Assembly (NCBI RefSeq): GCF_900142785.1
Contig: NZ_FRCD01000002.1
Location: forward strand, 124,001 to 188,000
From: Chryseobacterium carnipullorum
Lineage (GTDB): Bacteria > Bacteroidota > Bacteroidia > Flavobacteriales > Weeksellaceae
DNA length: 64,000 bases
Reading direction: 5' to 3'
Below, in pieces: positions 35,260 through 43,403 of the stretch; within the stretch, counting starts at the first letter, position 1, and each line of letters begins with the position of its first letter. The notes under the pieces are model-generated. The model was not told the origin of the DNA, searched no databases, and was given only the letters and a program-made list of their open reading frames with translations. The translations under genes and the position numbers were made by a program.

Positions 35260-36654
35260 ATGACAAAATATATAGCGTTTTTGAAAAGAGCATTTAGTGG
35301 TGAAGAGGTAGATTACACCAAAATAACGATAAGAAGTGCTGTACTCCTTCTGGCGGTTCCTATGATGCTGGAGATGGCTATGGAATCAGTGTTTGCATTG
35401 GTTGATCTGTATTTTGTAGGACATTTGAAAGAAAGCGGGTATGCGATTCAGACGGTTGGATTAACAGAATCTGTACTTTCGGTAATGTATTCCATTGCAA
35501 TAGGGATGAGTATGGCTGCTACAGCTTTGGTCGCAAGAAGGATTGGTGAGAAAAATCCGGAACAGGCTTCCAGAAGCGCTGCGCAGGTTTTGTTGGTGTC
35601 ATTTATCATTACTTTTATCCTTAGCTTATTTGGAGTTATTTATGCCGAAGAAATCTTGATTCTGATGGGCTCAAAGCCTGAAGCAGCAGCTTATGGGAAA
35701 GATTTCACAAGGATCATGATGGGAAGCAGTGTGATCATTATGCTTTTATTCCTGATCAACGGGATTTTCAGGGGAGCGGGAAACGCAGCCATTGCGATGA
35801 AGTCTCTGTGGATCGCCAATATTGCCAACATTATACTCTGCCCCATTTTGATTAAAGGTTTAGGCCCCATTCCTGCGATGGGGCTTACCGGAGCAGCCTT
35901 AGCTACTACCATAGGAAGAAGTATCGGTGTGATGTATCAGCTGTACCATCTTTTGGTAGCAGATACTCAGATTCGTATTGCGCTCCCTTATTTTACTCCT
36001 GATTTCAAACAAATAAAAGGCATCGTGAAAATTGCAACACCCGGAATTTTTCAATTTGTGATTGCTTCATGCAGCTGGATCTTTCTTGCCCAACTGGTGG
36101 CGACTACCGGAGGAGAAAATGCTTCTGCAGGCTACCAGACCGCTTTAAGGCTGATGATGTTTTTTATTCTTCCTGCCTGGGGTTTGAGCAATGCAGCTTC
36201 AACGCTGGTTGGACAGAATATGGGGGCCAATGAAATGTTAAGGGCGGAACAGGCTGTCATGAAAACAGTAAAATACAATGTGATCTTCATGCTGGGAGTA
36301 AGTTTGCTTTTTTTTCTGCTCGGAGATTTTCTGGTAGGTTTTTTCACACAGGAAAACGAAATTAAAGTGGTTGCTAAAAATGCATTGCACATTATGAGTG
36401 TGGGGTTTATTTTCTATGGAATAGGAATGGTACTTATCAATGCTTTTAACGGAGCAGGAGATACATGGACGCCAACGTGGGTGAATTTCTTTGGATTCTG
36501 GCTGTTTCAGATTCCATTGGCGTATTTTCTTTCCAAACATTTTGGAATGGGACCTAAAGGTGTATTTATTTCTATTCCGGCTGCGGAGACTTTAATTACC
36601 ATTGTAGCTTTCGTCTTGTTTAAAAAAGGAAGATGGAAAACGGTGAAAGTGTAG
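35260..36654 (+). CDS. MATE-family multidrug/metabolite exporter
   Basis: 464-aa inner-membrane protein with 12 predicted TM helices in two six-helix halves, the MATE (NorM/DinF-type) architecture. Half one has VPMMLEMAMESVFALVDLYFVGHL and SMAATALVARRIGEKNPEQA; half two repeats the pattern with ATPGIFQFVIASCSWIFLAQLV and GLSNAASTLVGQNMGANE. MATE proteins exchange drugs or organic cations for Na+ or H+; the substrate here cannot be told. It stands alone, divergent from the ankyrin gene. Confidence 0.93.
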   Translation: MTKYIAFLKRAFSGEEVDYTKITIRSAVLLLAVPMMLEMAMESVFALVDLYFVGHLKESGYAIQTVGLTESVLSVMYSIAIGMSMAATALVARRIGEKNPEQASRSAAQVLLVSFIITFILSLFGVIYAEEILILMGSKPEAAAYGKDFTRIMMGSSVIIMLLFLINGIFRGAGNAAIAMKSLWIANIANIILCPILIKGLGPIPAMGLTGAALATTIGRSIGVMYQLYHLLVADTQIRIALPYFTPDFKQIKGIVKIATPGIFQFVIASCSWIFLAQLVATTGGENASAGYQTALRLMMFFILPAWGLSNAASTLVGQNMGANEMLRAEQAVMKTVKYNVIFMLGVSLLFFLLGDFLVGFFTQENEIKVVAKNALHIMSVGFIFYGIGMVLINAFNGAGDTWTPTWVNFFGFWLFQIPLAYFLSKHFGMGPKGVFISIPAAETLITIVAFVLFKKGRWKTVKV

Positions 36655-36682
36655 ATTTATAAAAATTTTAACAACCTTAATT

Positions 36683-36712
36683 TTTGGTTGTAAGTCATAT
36701 TGCCTAATTTAG
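36683..36712 (+). promoter_or_regulatory. probable promoter of the THX gene
   Basis: TTTG (36683-36686), 18 bp, TAATTTAG (36705-36712), one base off the -7 consensus; 27 bp before the ATG. Confidence 0.45.
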
Positions 36713-36739
36713 TGCTAAACCAACAAAACAGTTATCATT

Positions 36740-36859
36740 ATGGGAAAAGGAGACAGAAAATCAAGAAGAGGAAAAATCAATTCAGGAAGTTATGGTAAGA
36801 GAAGACCAAGAAAGGCTTCTAAGTCAATTGGTCCTTCTGAAACTAAAGCAAAAAGCTAA
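36740..36859 (+). CDS. 30S ribosomal protein THX
   Basis: 39-aa very basic protein (MGKGDRKSRRGKINSGSYGKRRP…), the small ribosomal subunit protein THX/bTHX known from Thermus and common in Bacteroidetes, which sits in the head of the 30S subunit. The GDRKSRRGK and YGKxRPRK segments are diagnostic. Too short for ordinary ORF cut-offs. Flanked by a promoter-like sequence and a strong bidirectional terminator, so it is a single-gene unit. Confidence 0.9.
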   Translation: MGKGDRKSRRGKINSGSYGKRRPRKASKSIGPSETKAKS

Positions 36860-36863
36860 AAAT

Positions 36864-36897
36864 AAAAAAGGCTGAAGATTCATCTTCAGCCTTTTTT
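36864..36897. terminator. bidirectional terminator between THX and the DUF937 gene
   Basis: Perfect 16-bp inverted repeat (AAAAAAGGCTGAAGAT and complement) with a 2-nt loop, giving T tails on both strands between convergent genes. Confidence 0.88.
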
Positions 36898-36913
36898 GAT
36901 ATACAAAATTAAA

Positions 36914-37564
36914 TTATTTTCCTCCTAAAATGTTACCCAGGATACTTCCTAAGCCGCCGCCCTGTTGCTGCTGTCCTCCGCCAAGTACACTTCCCAGGAT
37001 ATCGTTAAGTGGATTTCCTCCGGACTGCGATTGACCGCTTCCTAAGACACTACCTAAAATGTCATTCAAAGGATTGGATTGCTGTGTTTGAGCCTGGCTG
37101 GATGCATTTCCAAGAATTCCTCCTAAGAGATCTCCCAGGCCTCCTGCTCCTACATTATTCTGTTGTTTCTCTTTACCGATATATCCCATAATTACCGGAG
37201 CAAGCATCGCTAAAATAGGACCTATCTTATCGATTGAAATTCCTGTATTCTGAGACAATTGGTTTTCAACGGTACTTTTTTGCCCGCCAAAAACGTGGTC
37301 AAGAATTGATCCTCCTTCAGCCTGTCTCGACTCTGCCTGTGCTGCATCATCAAGAATACTTCCGTCGTGATCTTTATCTAAAGCGTTATTCAAAGCTTCT
37401 GCTTCTTTAGCATCCTGAGATTTATTTCTAAGGTAAGAAATTACCAATGGTGCAGCTACCGCCAATAAAGCGATGATCTGGTTTCTGCTGATTCCAAATT
37501 TGTTTTCAGCCTGTTCAGCAACCTGATTGCTGGTACTACCTGTAAGTAGGTCAATTAAACTCAT
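36914..37564 (-). CDS. DUF937 protein with glycine/glutamine-rich repeats
   Basis: 216-aa protein of the DUF937 family (function unknown). N-terminal helices (MSLIDLLTGSTSNQVAEQAENKFGIS … IIALLAVAAPLVISYLRNK) and a second similar unit (VENQLSQNTGISIDKIGPILAMLAPVIMGYIGK) form the DUF937 pair. The C-terminal third is low complexity with the repeated motif NPLNDILGSVLGxGQ (twice) and GLGDLLGGILG/GLGSILGNILGG caps. No signal peptide. The hydrophobic helices could associate with membranes (inference). TAACTTTG on the minus strand 31 bp upstream is a likely -7 element. Confidence 0.82.
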   Translation of the reverse strand: MSLIDLLTGSTSNQVAEQAENKFGISRNQIIALLAVAAPLVISYLRNKSQDAKEAEALNNALDKDHDGSILDDAAQAESRQAEGGSILDHVFGGQKSTVENQLSQNTGISIDKIGPILAMLAPVIMGYIGKEKQQNNVGAGGLGDLLGGILGNASSQAQTQQSNPLNDILGSVLGSGQSQSGGNPLNDILGSVLGGGQQQQGGGLGSILGNILGGK

Positions 37565-37595
37565 GTTTGTGTTTATTTTAAAGTATTAAGTAAAT

Positions 37596-37603
37596 CAAAG
37601 TTA
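37596..37603 (-). promoter_or_regulatory. -7 element TAACTTTG of the DUF937 gene
   Basis: Minus-strand TAACTTTG with TTCG 17 bp upstream; about 31 bp before the ATG. Confidence 0.45.
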
Positions 37604-37647
37604 TCAAAAAATGTGATTCACGAAATCTTTTCACTTCACAATTATTG

Positions 37648-38907
37648 TTAAAGTTTTTTCAGATCTTCCTCTGTATATCCCTTGCTCTTCATCAACTCTA
37701 TATATTCGTGGGCTCCGTTGAGCATCCAGTGCATTGGATCCGGAGATTTCTTTTTTTCAATAATAAAATCAAGAATTCCTACGTTATTATTCATCCATGG
37801 AACCAGATAATAATCCAGGCCACCCTTATATTTTTTAGCCTCATGAAAGCTTCTTCCTTTTTCTGTTAAAAAAGCCATCTTATAGGAAGCGTAATAACCT
37901 AAAGGAATGAGAAGACATATCCAGGAGAATTTTTTTAGAGGAGCGTATTTGGGTAATGCAAGTCCATATCCAATTGAAAGAGCAAAAATCATATTAAACG
38001 GGATGAAAAATACATAATTGTCCGAAACGGCATAGAATGTAGAAAATCCATACACACAAACGGCAGCAGTGAAGAATACAAAAAACATTTTCTTGTTTAT
38101 CCTGTATAAGGCTATCATTCCTATGATTCCAAAAAATATAAACAGGTTGAAATTGTAAATCAAATAGCCTATAGACTGTACAAAATCCAGTAAATATTGT
38201 TTTGGCGTTTTCTTAAATGTGTCCTGAATCCAATGCGCTCCCTCTGAAGTATAAGGAGAATTAAGTGGCAGTCCCTGAGCTACATTTAAAACAGTTAGTG
38301 ATAAGAATAGAATAAGAAAAATAATCAGTGAAGTGTAAGCATATTTTTTCTCTGCTCTAAAATAATATAGAAAAAGAAAAAGACCTGGAATCATGAGTAT
38401 ATTCTGGATATGCAGCCAAAGACTTATTCCTAAAAATAATCCACTTAAAATGATGTAGTTTTTCTTATGCTCTGTAAATGTTTTGACCATTGAGAAAAAG
38501 AAAAGACTGATCCATAGCGAATTATAAGTGTATACCTCTACGATCTCAGCATTTCTCCAAAAGGAAAAACTGAAACCGAAAACAAAAGCGGTTGTAATGG
38601 ATACCCATTCTATTTTTGTAATACTTTTTACTGTAAGGTAGATCACAGATACCGTAGCAGCGGCAGATCCAATTATCAGGAGTCTGCTGGTGGCAATAGC
38701 ATCAAGTCCTGTAATATTTTTTATGAAAATAGCGGTGTTTACGTAGAGAATATGGGTAATAGCTGTCGCTACTGTTTTGTATTCTCCAAGCTCTACACTA
38801 TGTACAAATCCTACACAATCAGCAAATGGAATTCTTGTAAAACTACCTGCATAATAGATCGCTATGAAGATGAAAAATATAAATATTGCGTATAAGTTTT
38901 TAAACAT
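37648..38907 (-). CDS. DUF2723-type polytopic membrane protein, copy 2
   Basis: 419-aa protein with about ten TM helices resembling the GT-C-like DUF2723 family (protein O-glycosyltransferase-type membrane proteins of Bacteroidetes). It shows FSFWRNAEIVEVYTYNSLWISLFF, the family's conserved aromatic/AEVY element, and a soluble C-terminal end rich in Lys. It is a close relative of the gene directly upstream: identical length and matching segments such as FSTFYAVSDNYVFF, WICLLIPLGY and the terminal YIELMKSKGYTEEDLKKL. Enzymatic activity is not proven. It is the last gene of a three-gene operon. Confidence 0.82.
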   Translation of the reverse strand: MFKNLYAIFIFFIFIAIYYAGSFTRIPFADCVGFVHSVELGEYKTVATAITHILYVNTAIFIKNITGLDAIATSRLLIIGSAAATVSVIYLTVKSITKIEWVSITTAFVFGFSFSFWRNAEIVEVYTYNSLWISLFFFSMVKTFTEHKKNYIILSGLFLGISLWLHIQNILMIPGLFLFLYYFRAEKKYAYTSLIIFLILFLSLTVLNVAQGLPLNSPYTSEGAHWIQDTFKKTPKQYLLDFVQSIGYLIYNFNLFIFFGIIGMIALYRINKKMFFVFFTAAVCVYGFSTFYAVSDNYVFFIPFNMIFALSIGYGLALPKYAPLKKFSWICLLIPLGYYASYKMAFLTEKGRSFHEAKKYKGGLDYYLVPWMNNNVGILDFIIEKKKSPDPMHWMLNGAHEYIELMKSKGYTEEDLKKL

Positions 38908-38946
38908 AAATTAATTCTTTATAATTGTTTTAGTCTTGCTGTATAG

Positions 38947-40206
38947 TTAAAGTTTTCGAAGTTCATCTTCCGTATATCCTTTGGTTTTCATCAGTTCGAT
39001 ATATTCACGGGCAATCGTTGTCATCCATTCTACAGGCTCCGGAGCTGTTTTTTTATCAATAGTGAATTCAAGAATTCCAGTATTGTTGTTCATCCACGGA
39101 AGAATGTAATAATTCAGGCCGCCTTTATGTTTTTTGAACGTGTGGAAAGCCTTTCCTTTTTCCGTTAAAAATGCGGTTTTATAAACAGCCAGATATCCAA
39201 GGGGAATAAGAAGGCATATCCATGAAAACTTTTTCACTGCAGCATATTTTGGAGAGGAAAGCCCATAGCCTACAGAAAGTGCAAAAATAAGATTAAAAGG
39301 CAAAAAGAAAACATAATTATCCGAAACGGCATAAAACGTAGAAAAGCCATACACACAGACAGCTCCTGATATAAATACAAAAAATATTTTCCTGTAAGTG
39401 CCATATAGCAGAATAGCACCCGCTATTCCAAAAAAAGTAAACAGATTAAAGTTGTAAATGAGGTAGGCAATTGATTTGAAGAAATCTTTTACATATTGCA
39501 CGAAAGTTTTTTTGAAAGAATCTTCCACCCAGTTCCCGTATTCAGAACTATAAACAGAATTAAAAGGTAATCCCTGTGACATATTCAGAAGGAACAGACA
39601 TGAAAGAAACAGTCCGAAAATAAGCAGTGAACTATAGACATATTTCCTGTCATTTCTGAAATAAAAAAGAAAAATTAAAAATGCAGGAATCAGCAGGATA
39701 TTCTCGATATGAACCCACAAACTGATTCCTAAAAATAATCCGCTTAAAAGAATATATACTTTTTTATATTCTGTAAAAGTTTTGATCAGTGAAAAGAAAA
39801 AAAGGCTCAGCCATAGGCAATTGTAGGTATAGACTTCTACAATTTCTGCATTTTTCCAAAATGAAAAACTAAATCCAAAGACAAAGGCTGCTGTAATGGA
39901 CGCCCATTCCGTCTTGGTAATGCTTTTAGCTGTAAGATAAATAATTGAAACAGTGGCAGCCCCCGAAAAAATAACCAGAAGTCGGCATGCTTCAATGGCA
40001 TTGAGGCCTGTAAGGTTTTTAAGAACGATAGCCGTATTGATATAAAGAGCGTGGGTTGTTGCTTCAGAAGTGATAATCCATTGGCCTTTTTCTACATCAA
40101 GTACAAAACCGATAGAATCTACAAAAGGGATTTTTGAAAAACTTCCGGCATCATAAATAGCGATAAAAATGAAAAATATAAATACAGCGTATAAACTTCT
40201 GAACAT
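38947..40206 (-). CDS. DUF2723-type polytopic membrane protein, copy 1
   Basis: 419-aa paralog of the following gene with the same TM plan and motifs (SFWKNAEIVEVYTYNCLW, FSTFYAVSDNYVFF, EYIELMKTKGYTEDELRKL). The two differ throughout but align end to end without length change, showing tandem duplication followed by divergence. The gap between them is 39 bp, and this copy starts 3 bp after the DUF2480 stop. Likely role: membrane glycosyl transfer or related lipid-linked sugar chemistry (family-level inference). Confidence 0.82.
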   Translation of the reverse strand: MFRSLYAVFIFFIFIAIYDAGSFSKIPFVDSIGFVLDVEKGQWIITSEATTHALYINTAIVLKNLTGLNAIEACRLLVIFSGAATVSIIYLTAKSITKTEWASITAAFVFGFSFSFWKNAEIVEVYTYNCLWLSLFFFSLIKTFTEYKKVYILLSGLFLGISLWVHIENILLIPAFLIFLFYFRNDRKYVYSSLLIFGLFLSCLFLLNMSQGLPFNSVYSSEYGNWVEDSFKKTFVQYVKDFFKSIAYLIYNFNLFTFFGIAGAILLYGTYRKIFFVFISGAVCVYGFSTFYAVSDNYVFFLPFNLIFALSVGYGLSSPKYAAVKKFSWICLLIPLGYLAVYKTAFLTEKGKAFHTFKKHKGGLNYYILPWMNNNTGILEFTIDKKTAPEPVEWMTTIAREYIELMKTKGYTEDELRKL

Positions 40207-40209
40207 CTA

Positions 40210-40719
40210 CTAATTCTTAACAATGGGAACATTAGAGCATGCTTCGCCGAACATCAATGATTTTACCAGAGGTTTTAGTTGTTCAACAAGTTCTATATAA
40301 GCGTTTTCAGGAATTTCTTTATCAGAACAGCCCTTTACCAAAACTCTTTTGCCTCTCATATCTTCGAAATCATACGTCTGGATGGCATTATGCATCAATA
40401 TAACTTCCAGATCTTCCTTATTTCCGAAGACCACCTTTTTAGCTACATCCGTAAGTTTGGCGGTCAATACAAAATAAGCCCACAATGGAATAATGGTATC
40501 TACAGAATTGTAAATGTATACATAAGTATCTTCATATGCCTTTGTATCTATCGCATCTACCTTTTCCCTGAAATCTTTTTCCTTCAGGATCATTTCCTGG
40601 AAAAGAAAATCTTTAAGGTCAATACCTTTTCTTATCCCCTTAGGAACCAGAGTCGCTAGATCAAAATTAACAAGACCGCTTTCAGCAACTTTATTTCGGA
40701 TTTCAAATTCTTCTGACAT
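40210..40719 (-). CDS. DUF2480 family protein
   Basis: 169-aa cytosolic protein of the Bacteroidetes-specific DUF2480 family. Recognisable segments are VNFDLATLVPKGIRKGIDLKDFLFQ, LILKEKDFR-like MILKEKDFREKVD, DTIIPLWAYFVLTAKL and the C-terminal RVLVKGCSDKEIPENAYIELVEQLKPLVKSLMFGEACSNVPI with two cysteines near the end. Function unknown. It is the first gene of an operon with the two DUF2723 membrane proteins (3-bp gap). A TAAATTTG -7 element lies about 20 bp upstream. Confidence 0.82.
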   Translation of the reverse strand: MSEEFEIRNKVAESGLVNFDLATLVPKGIRKGIDLKDFLFQEMILKEKDFREKVDAIDTKAYEDTYVYIYNSVDTIIPLWAYFVLTAKLTDVAKKVVFGNKEDLEVILMHNAIQTYDFEDMRGKRVLVKGCSDKEIPENAYIELVEQLKPLVKSLMFGEACSNVPIVKN

Positions 40720-40739
40720 TTTTTATCATTATCTTTGGA

Positions 40740-40747
40740 CAAATTTA
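40740..40747 (-). promoter_or_regulatory. -7 element TAAATTTG of the DUF2480 operon
   Basis: Minus-strand TAAATTTG about 20 bp before the ATG; no matching TTTG at the proper spacing. Confidence 0.45.
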
Positions 40748-40877
40748 CAAATTAAGATTATGAAAACCTTAATTTGTTCTCTATCCTTACCATAGAAGCC
40801 TCCCATAATTTAAAATTATCTCATAAAATAAAGGGAGATTAAGGGAGCCATAACAACAAATAAAGATTTCGGAAGAA

Positions 40878-41981
40878 ATGAAATATTATATTATAGCAGG
40901 AGAAGCTTCCGGTGATCTTCATGGGAGCAATTTAATGAAAGCTCTTCTACAGAAAGATCCGCAGGCGGACATCAGATTCTGGGGTGGCGATCTTATGAAA
41001 GCTCAGGGCGGAACATTGGTGAAACATTACCGTGATCTCGCTTTTATGGGGTTTTTAGAAGTGGCTATGAACTTGAGAACGATTTTGAATAACATCAAAT
41101 TCTGTAAAGAAGATATCAAAAAAAATAAACCGGATATTCTTATTCTGATCGATTATCCTGGGTTTAATCTGAGGATCGCAAAATTTGCAAAAGAACTGGG
41201 AATTAAGGTAGTCTATTACATTTCACCACAACTCTGGGCCTGGAAAGAAGGAAGAGTAGAGATCATTAAAAAGTATGTAGACGAAATGATGGTCATTCTT
41301 CCTTTTGAAGAAGATTTTTATAAGAAACATGGGGTTCATTCCCATTTTGTAGGACATCCGCTGCTGGATGCTATTTCCAGTCTGAAAGATATCAGTACAG
41401 AAGAATTTAAAAAAGAAAACGGGCTGAACGAAAAGGAAATCATAGCGCTTCTTCCGGGTTCCAGAAAGCAGGAAGTGGAGAAAATGCTTGAAATAATGCT
41501 TTCCGTAAGGCCTCACTTCAAAAATTACCAGTTTGTCATTGCCGGTGCACCAAGTCTTCCGAAAGAATTTTATCAAAAATATGTAGATGACAACGTTCAT
41601 TTTGTTTCCAACAAAACCTACGATTTACTGAGATGTTCAAAAGCTGCGCTGGTAACTTCAGGAACCGCCACATTAGAAACTGCTTTACTCAATATTCCGG
41701 AGGTAGTATGTTACCGGGGAAGCAAAGTTTCTTATGCCATCGCCAAAAGGTTGGTGAAAAACATTAAATATATTTCACTCGTCAATCTGATTATGGATAG
41801 GGAAGTAGTGAAAGAACTGATCCAGACCGATCTGAATACCAAAAATCTGGTTGAAGAACTCAACAAAATGATAGCAGGGGAGAAGAGAAACCAGGTTCTG
41901 GCTGATTACAGCCTTTTAAGAGAAAAACTGGGAGGCAAAGGAGCCAGTGAAAAAGCGGCTGAGGTGATTTTAAATGTTTAA
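40878..41981 (+). CDS. lpxB: lipid-A-disaccharide synthase
   Basis: GT19 enzyme that joins UDP-2,3-diacylglucosamine and lipid X to make the lipid A disaccharide at the inner membrane. The 367-aa protein shows the N-terminal AGEASGDLHGSNLM, the IDYPGFNLRIAKFAK segment, YYISPQLWAWKEGRVEIIKKYVD, FVGHPLLD, LLPGSRKQEV and the acceptor/donor element ALVTSGTATLETAL. Length is typical. It is the only lipid A gene in the window. Confidence 0.96.
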   Translation: MKYYIIAGEASGDLHGSNLMKALLQKDPQADIRFWGGDLMKAQGGTLVKHYRDLAFMGFLEVAMNLRTILNNIKFCKEDIKKNKPDILILIDYPGFNLRIAKFAKELGIKVVYYISPQLWAWKEGRVEIIKKYVDEMMVILPFEEDFYKKHGVHSHFVGHPLLDAISSLKDISTEEFKKENGLNEKEIIALLPGSRKQEVEKMLEIMLSVRPHFKNYQFVIAGAPSLPKEFYQKYVDDNVHFVSNKTYDLLRCSKAALVTSGTATLETALLNIPEVVCYRGSKVSYAIAKRLVKNIKYISLVNLIMDREVVKELIQTDLNTKNLVEELNKMIAGEKRNQVLADYSLLREKLGGKGASEKAAEVILNV

Positions 41982-42034
41982 AAAACTTTACTGATGATTT
42001 GCTGAATGGTTTTGTAGATTTAAATTTTATAAAA

Positions 42035-43123
42035 ATGAATTTTAAAAGCTTTATAGTATTAATTGTACTGATCTGTTTTTCTCCGAAAAGTTTTGCCCAA
42101 AACACCCAATCCAGAGATCAGATGCAGATATTCTACTACGGCTGGTACGGAAATCCAACCGTTGATGGGAAATATGCTCACTGGAATCATGATATTTTAC
42201 CCCATTGGAATAACCCAAAATGGAATAATCTCGGACATCATAAAGGAGGAGACGACATAGGTGCTAATTTTTATCCTGAACTGGGAAATTATAGTTCCAA
42301 CGATCCTGAGATCATCAGGAAACATATGAAAATGATCAAAGAATCCGGTGTGGGAGTGGTTGTCTTAAGCTGGCTTGGCAAAGATCCTTTCGTAGATAAA
42401 AGCATCATCAAATATCTTGATATTGCAGATCAGTTTGACCTTAAAATTGCTTTTCACATAGAACCTTTCTATAAAAACAGTACGGAACTCAGAGATCAGC
42501 TTTCCTATCTTGTCAAAACCTATTCCCATCATCATGCTTTTTATAAAAAGGACGGGAAACCGCTTTATTATATATACGATAGCTATAAGATTTCTCCGGC
42601 AGAATGGTCAAAGCTTCTCTCTGTAAACGGAGAAAAAACAGTTCGGAATACAGAATTGGACGGACATTACATTGGGCTTTGGGTTGAAAAAGAACATTCA
42701 GACTTTTTTGAGAAGTCAGGTTTTGATGGTTTCTATACCTACTTTGCCAGTGAAGGTTTTGTCTTCGGGAGCACTACTTCCAACTGGAGCTACCTTTCTC
42801 AATACGCAAAAGACCATAATCTTATTTTTATCCCGTGTGTAGGCCCGGGTTATTCAGATACAAGGATAAGGCCCTGGAATGAAGCCAATTTCAAAAGCCG
42901 TGAAAACGGAAGATATTACGAAACGATGTTTAAGGCTGCTGCAAAAGTAAATCCTGACTATATTGGGATCACTTCTTTTAACGAATGGCATGAAGGAACA
43001 CAAATAGAACCTGCAATTCCTAAAAAAACGGGAAATTTCAAATATGAAGATTACGGGAAAGATTCCTGGTTTTATATTAAGGAAACAAAGAGGTTGACAG
43101 ATCAATTGTTAAAAGGTAAATAA
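42035..43123 (+). CDS. secreted GH99-type endo-alpha-mannosidase
   Basis: 362-aa exported glycoside hydrolase. ATG 42035 gives a signal peptide (MNFKSFIVLIVLICFSPKSFAQ); the longer frame from 41999 lacks one. GH99 features: QIFYYGWYGNP near the N-terminus, GVGVVVLSWLGK, KIAFHIEPFY, PCVGPGYSDTRIRPWN and the diagnostic SFNEWHEGTQIEPA (about residues 318-331). GH99 enzymes cleave internal alpha-mannosyl linkages in glycans by an epoxide mechanism. Located 53 bp after lpxB, probably independently used for glycan foraging; no other mannan genes are adjacent. Confidence 0.9.
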   Translation: MNFKSFIVLIVLICFSPKSFAQNTQSRDQMQIFYYGWYGNPTVDGKYAHWNHDILPHWNNPKWNNLGHHKGGDDIGANFYPELGNYSSNDPEIIRKHMKMIKESGVGVVVLSWLGKDPFVDKSIIKYLDIADQFDLKIAFHIEPFYKNSTELRDQLSYLVKTYSHHHAFYKKDGKPLYYIYDSYKISPAEWSKLLSVNGEKTVRNTELDGHYIGLWVEKEHSDFFEKSGFDGFYTYFASEGFVFGSTTSNWSYLSQYAKDHNLIFIPCVGPGYSDTRIRPWNEANFKSRENGRYYETMFKAAAKVNPDYIGITSFNEWHEGTQIEPAIPKKTGNFKYEDYGKDSWFYIKETKRLTDQLLKGK

Positions 43124-43230
43124 TTCTAAAAATTACAGTTGATAATTAAGTTTCATTCATAGAAAAAGAAATTAAATTACTAATTTTCATTAATAAAATA
43201 AAACTGCTGTTACTGACAGTTTTCAAGTAC

Positions 43231-43265
43231 AAAGTCGTCTGATAGAGTCGGCTTTTATTTTTTTT
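43231..43265 (+). terminator. probable terminator after the GH99 gene
   Basis: Stem AAAGTCG / CGGCTTT (one G-T pair) with an 11-nt loop and a T-rich tail. A second weaker hairpin (AAAACTG / CAGTTTT) lies at about 43200-43223. Confidence 0.6.
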
Positions 43266-43403
43266 ATAAAGTGCAATTTCAGCGTAAATAATCAAGCCCG
43301 ATATTATTCGCTCTTATCATGAATAATGATGAATTCCTGCAAAATACGTGCTATTTAGCAATCAAATAAATCAATAATTTGTGATTATAAATAATCGCAT
43401 TCA

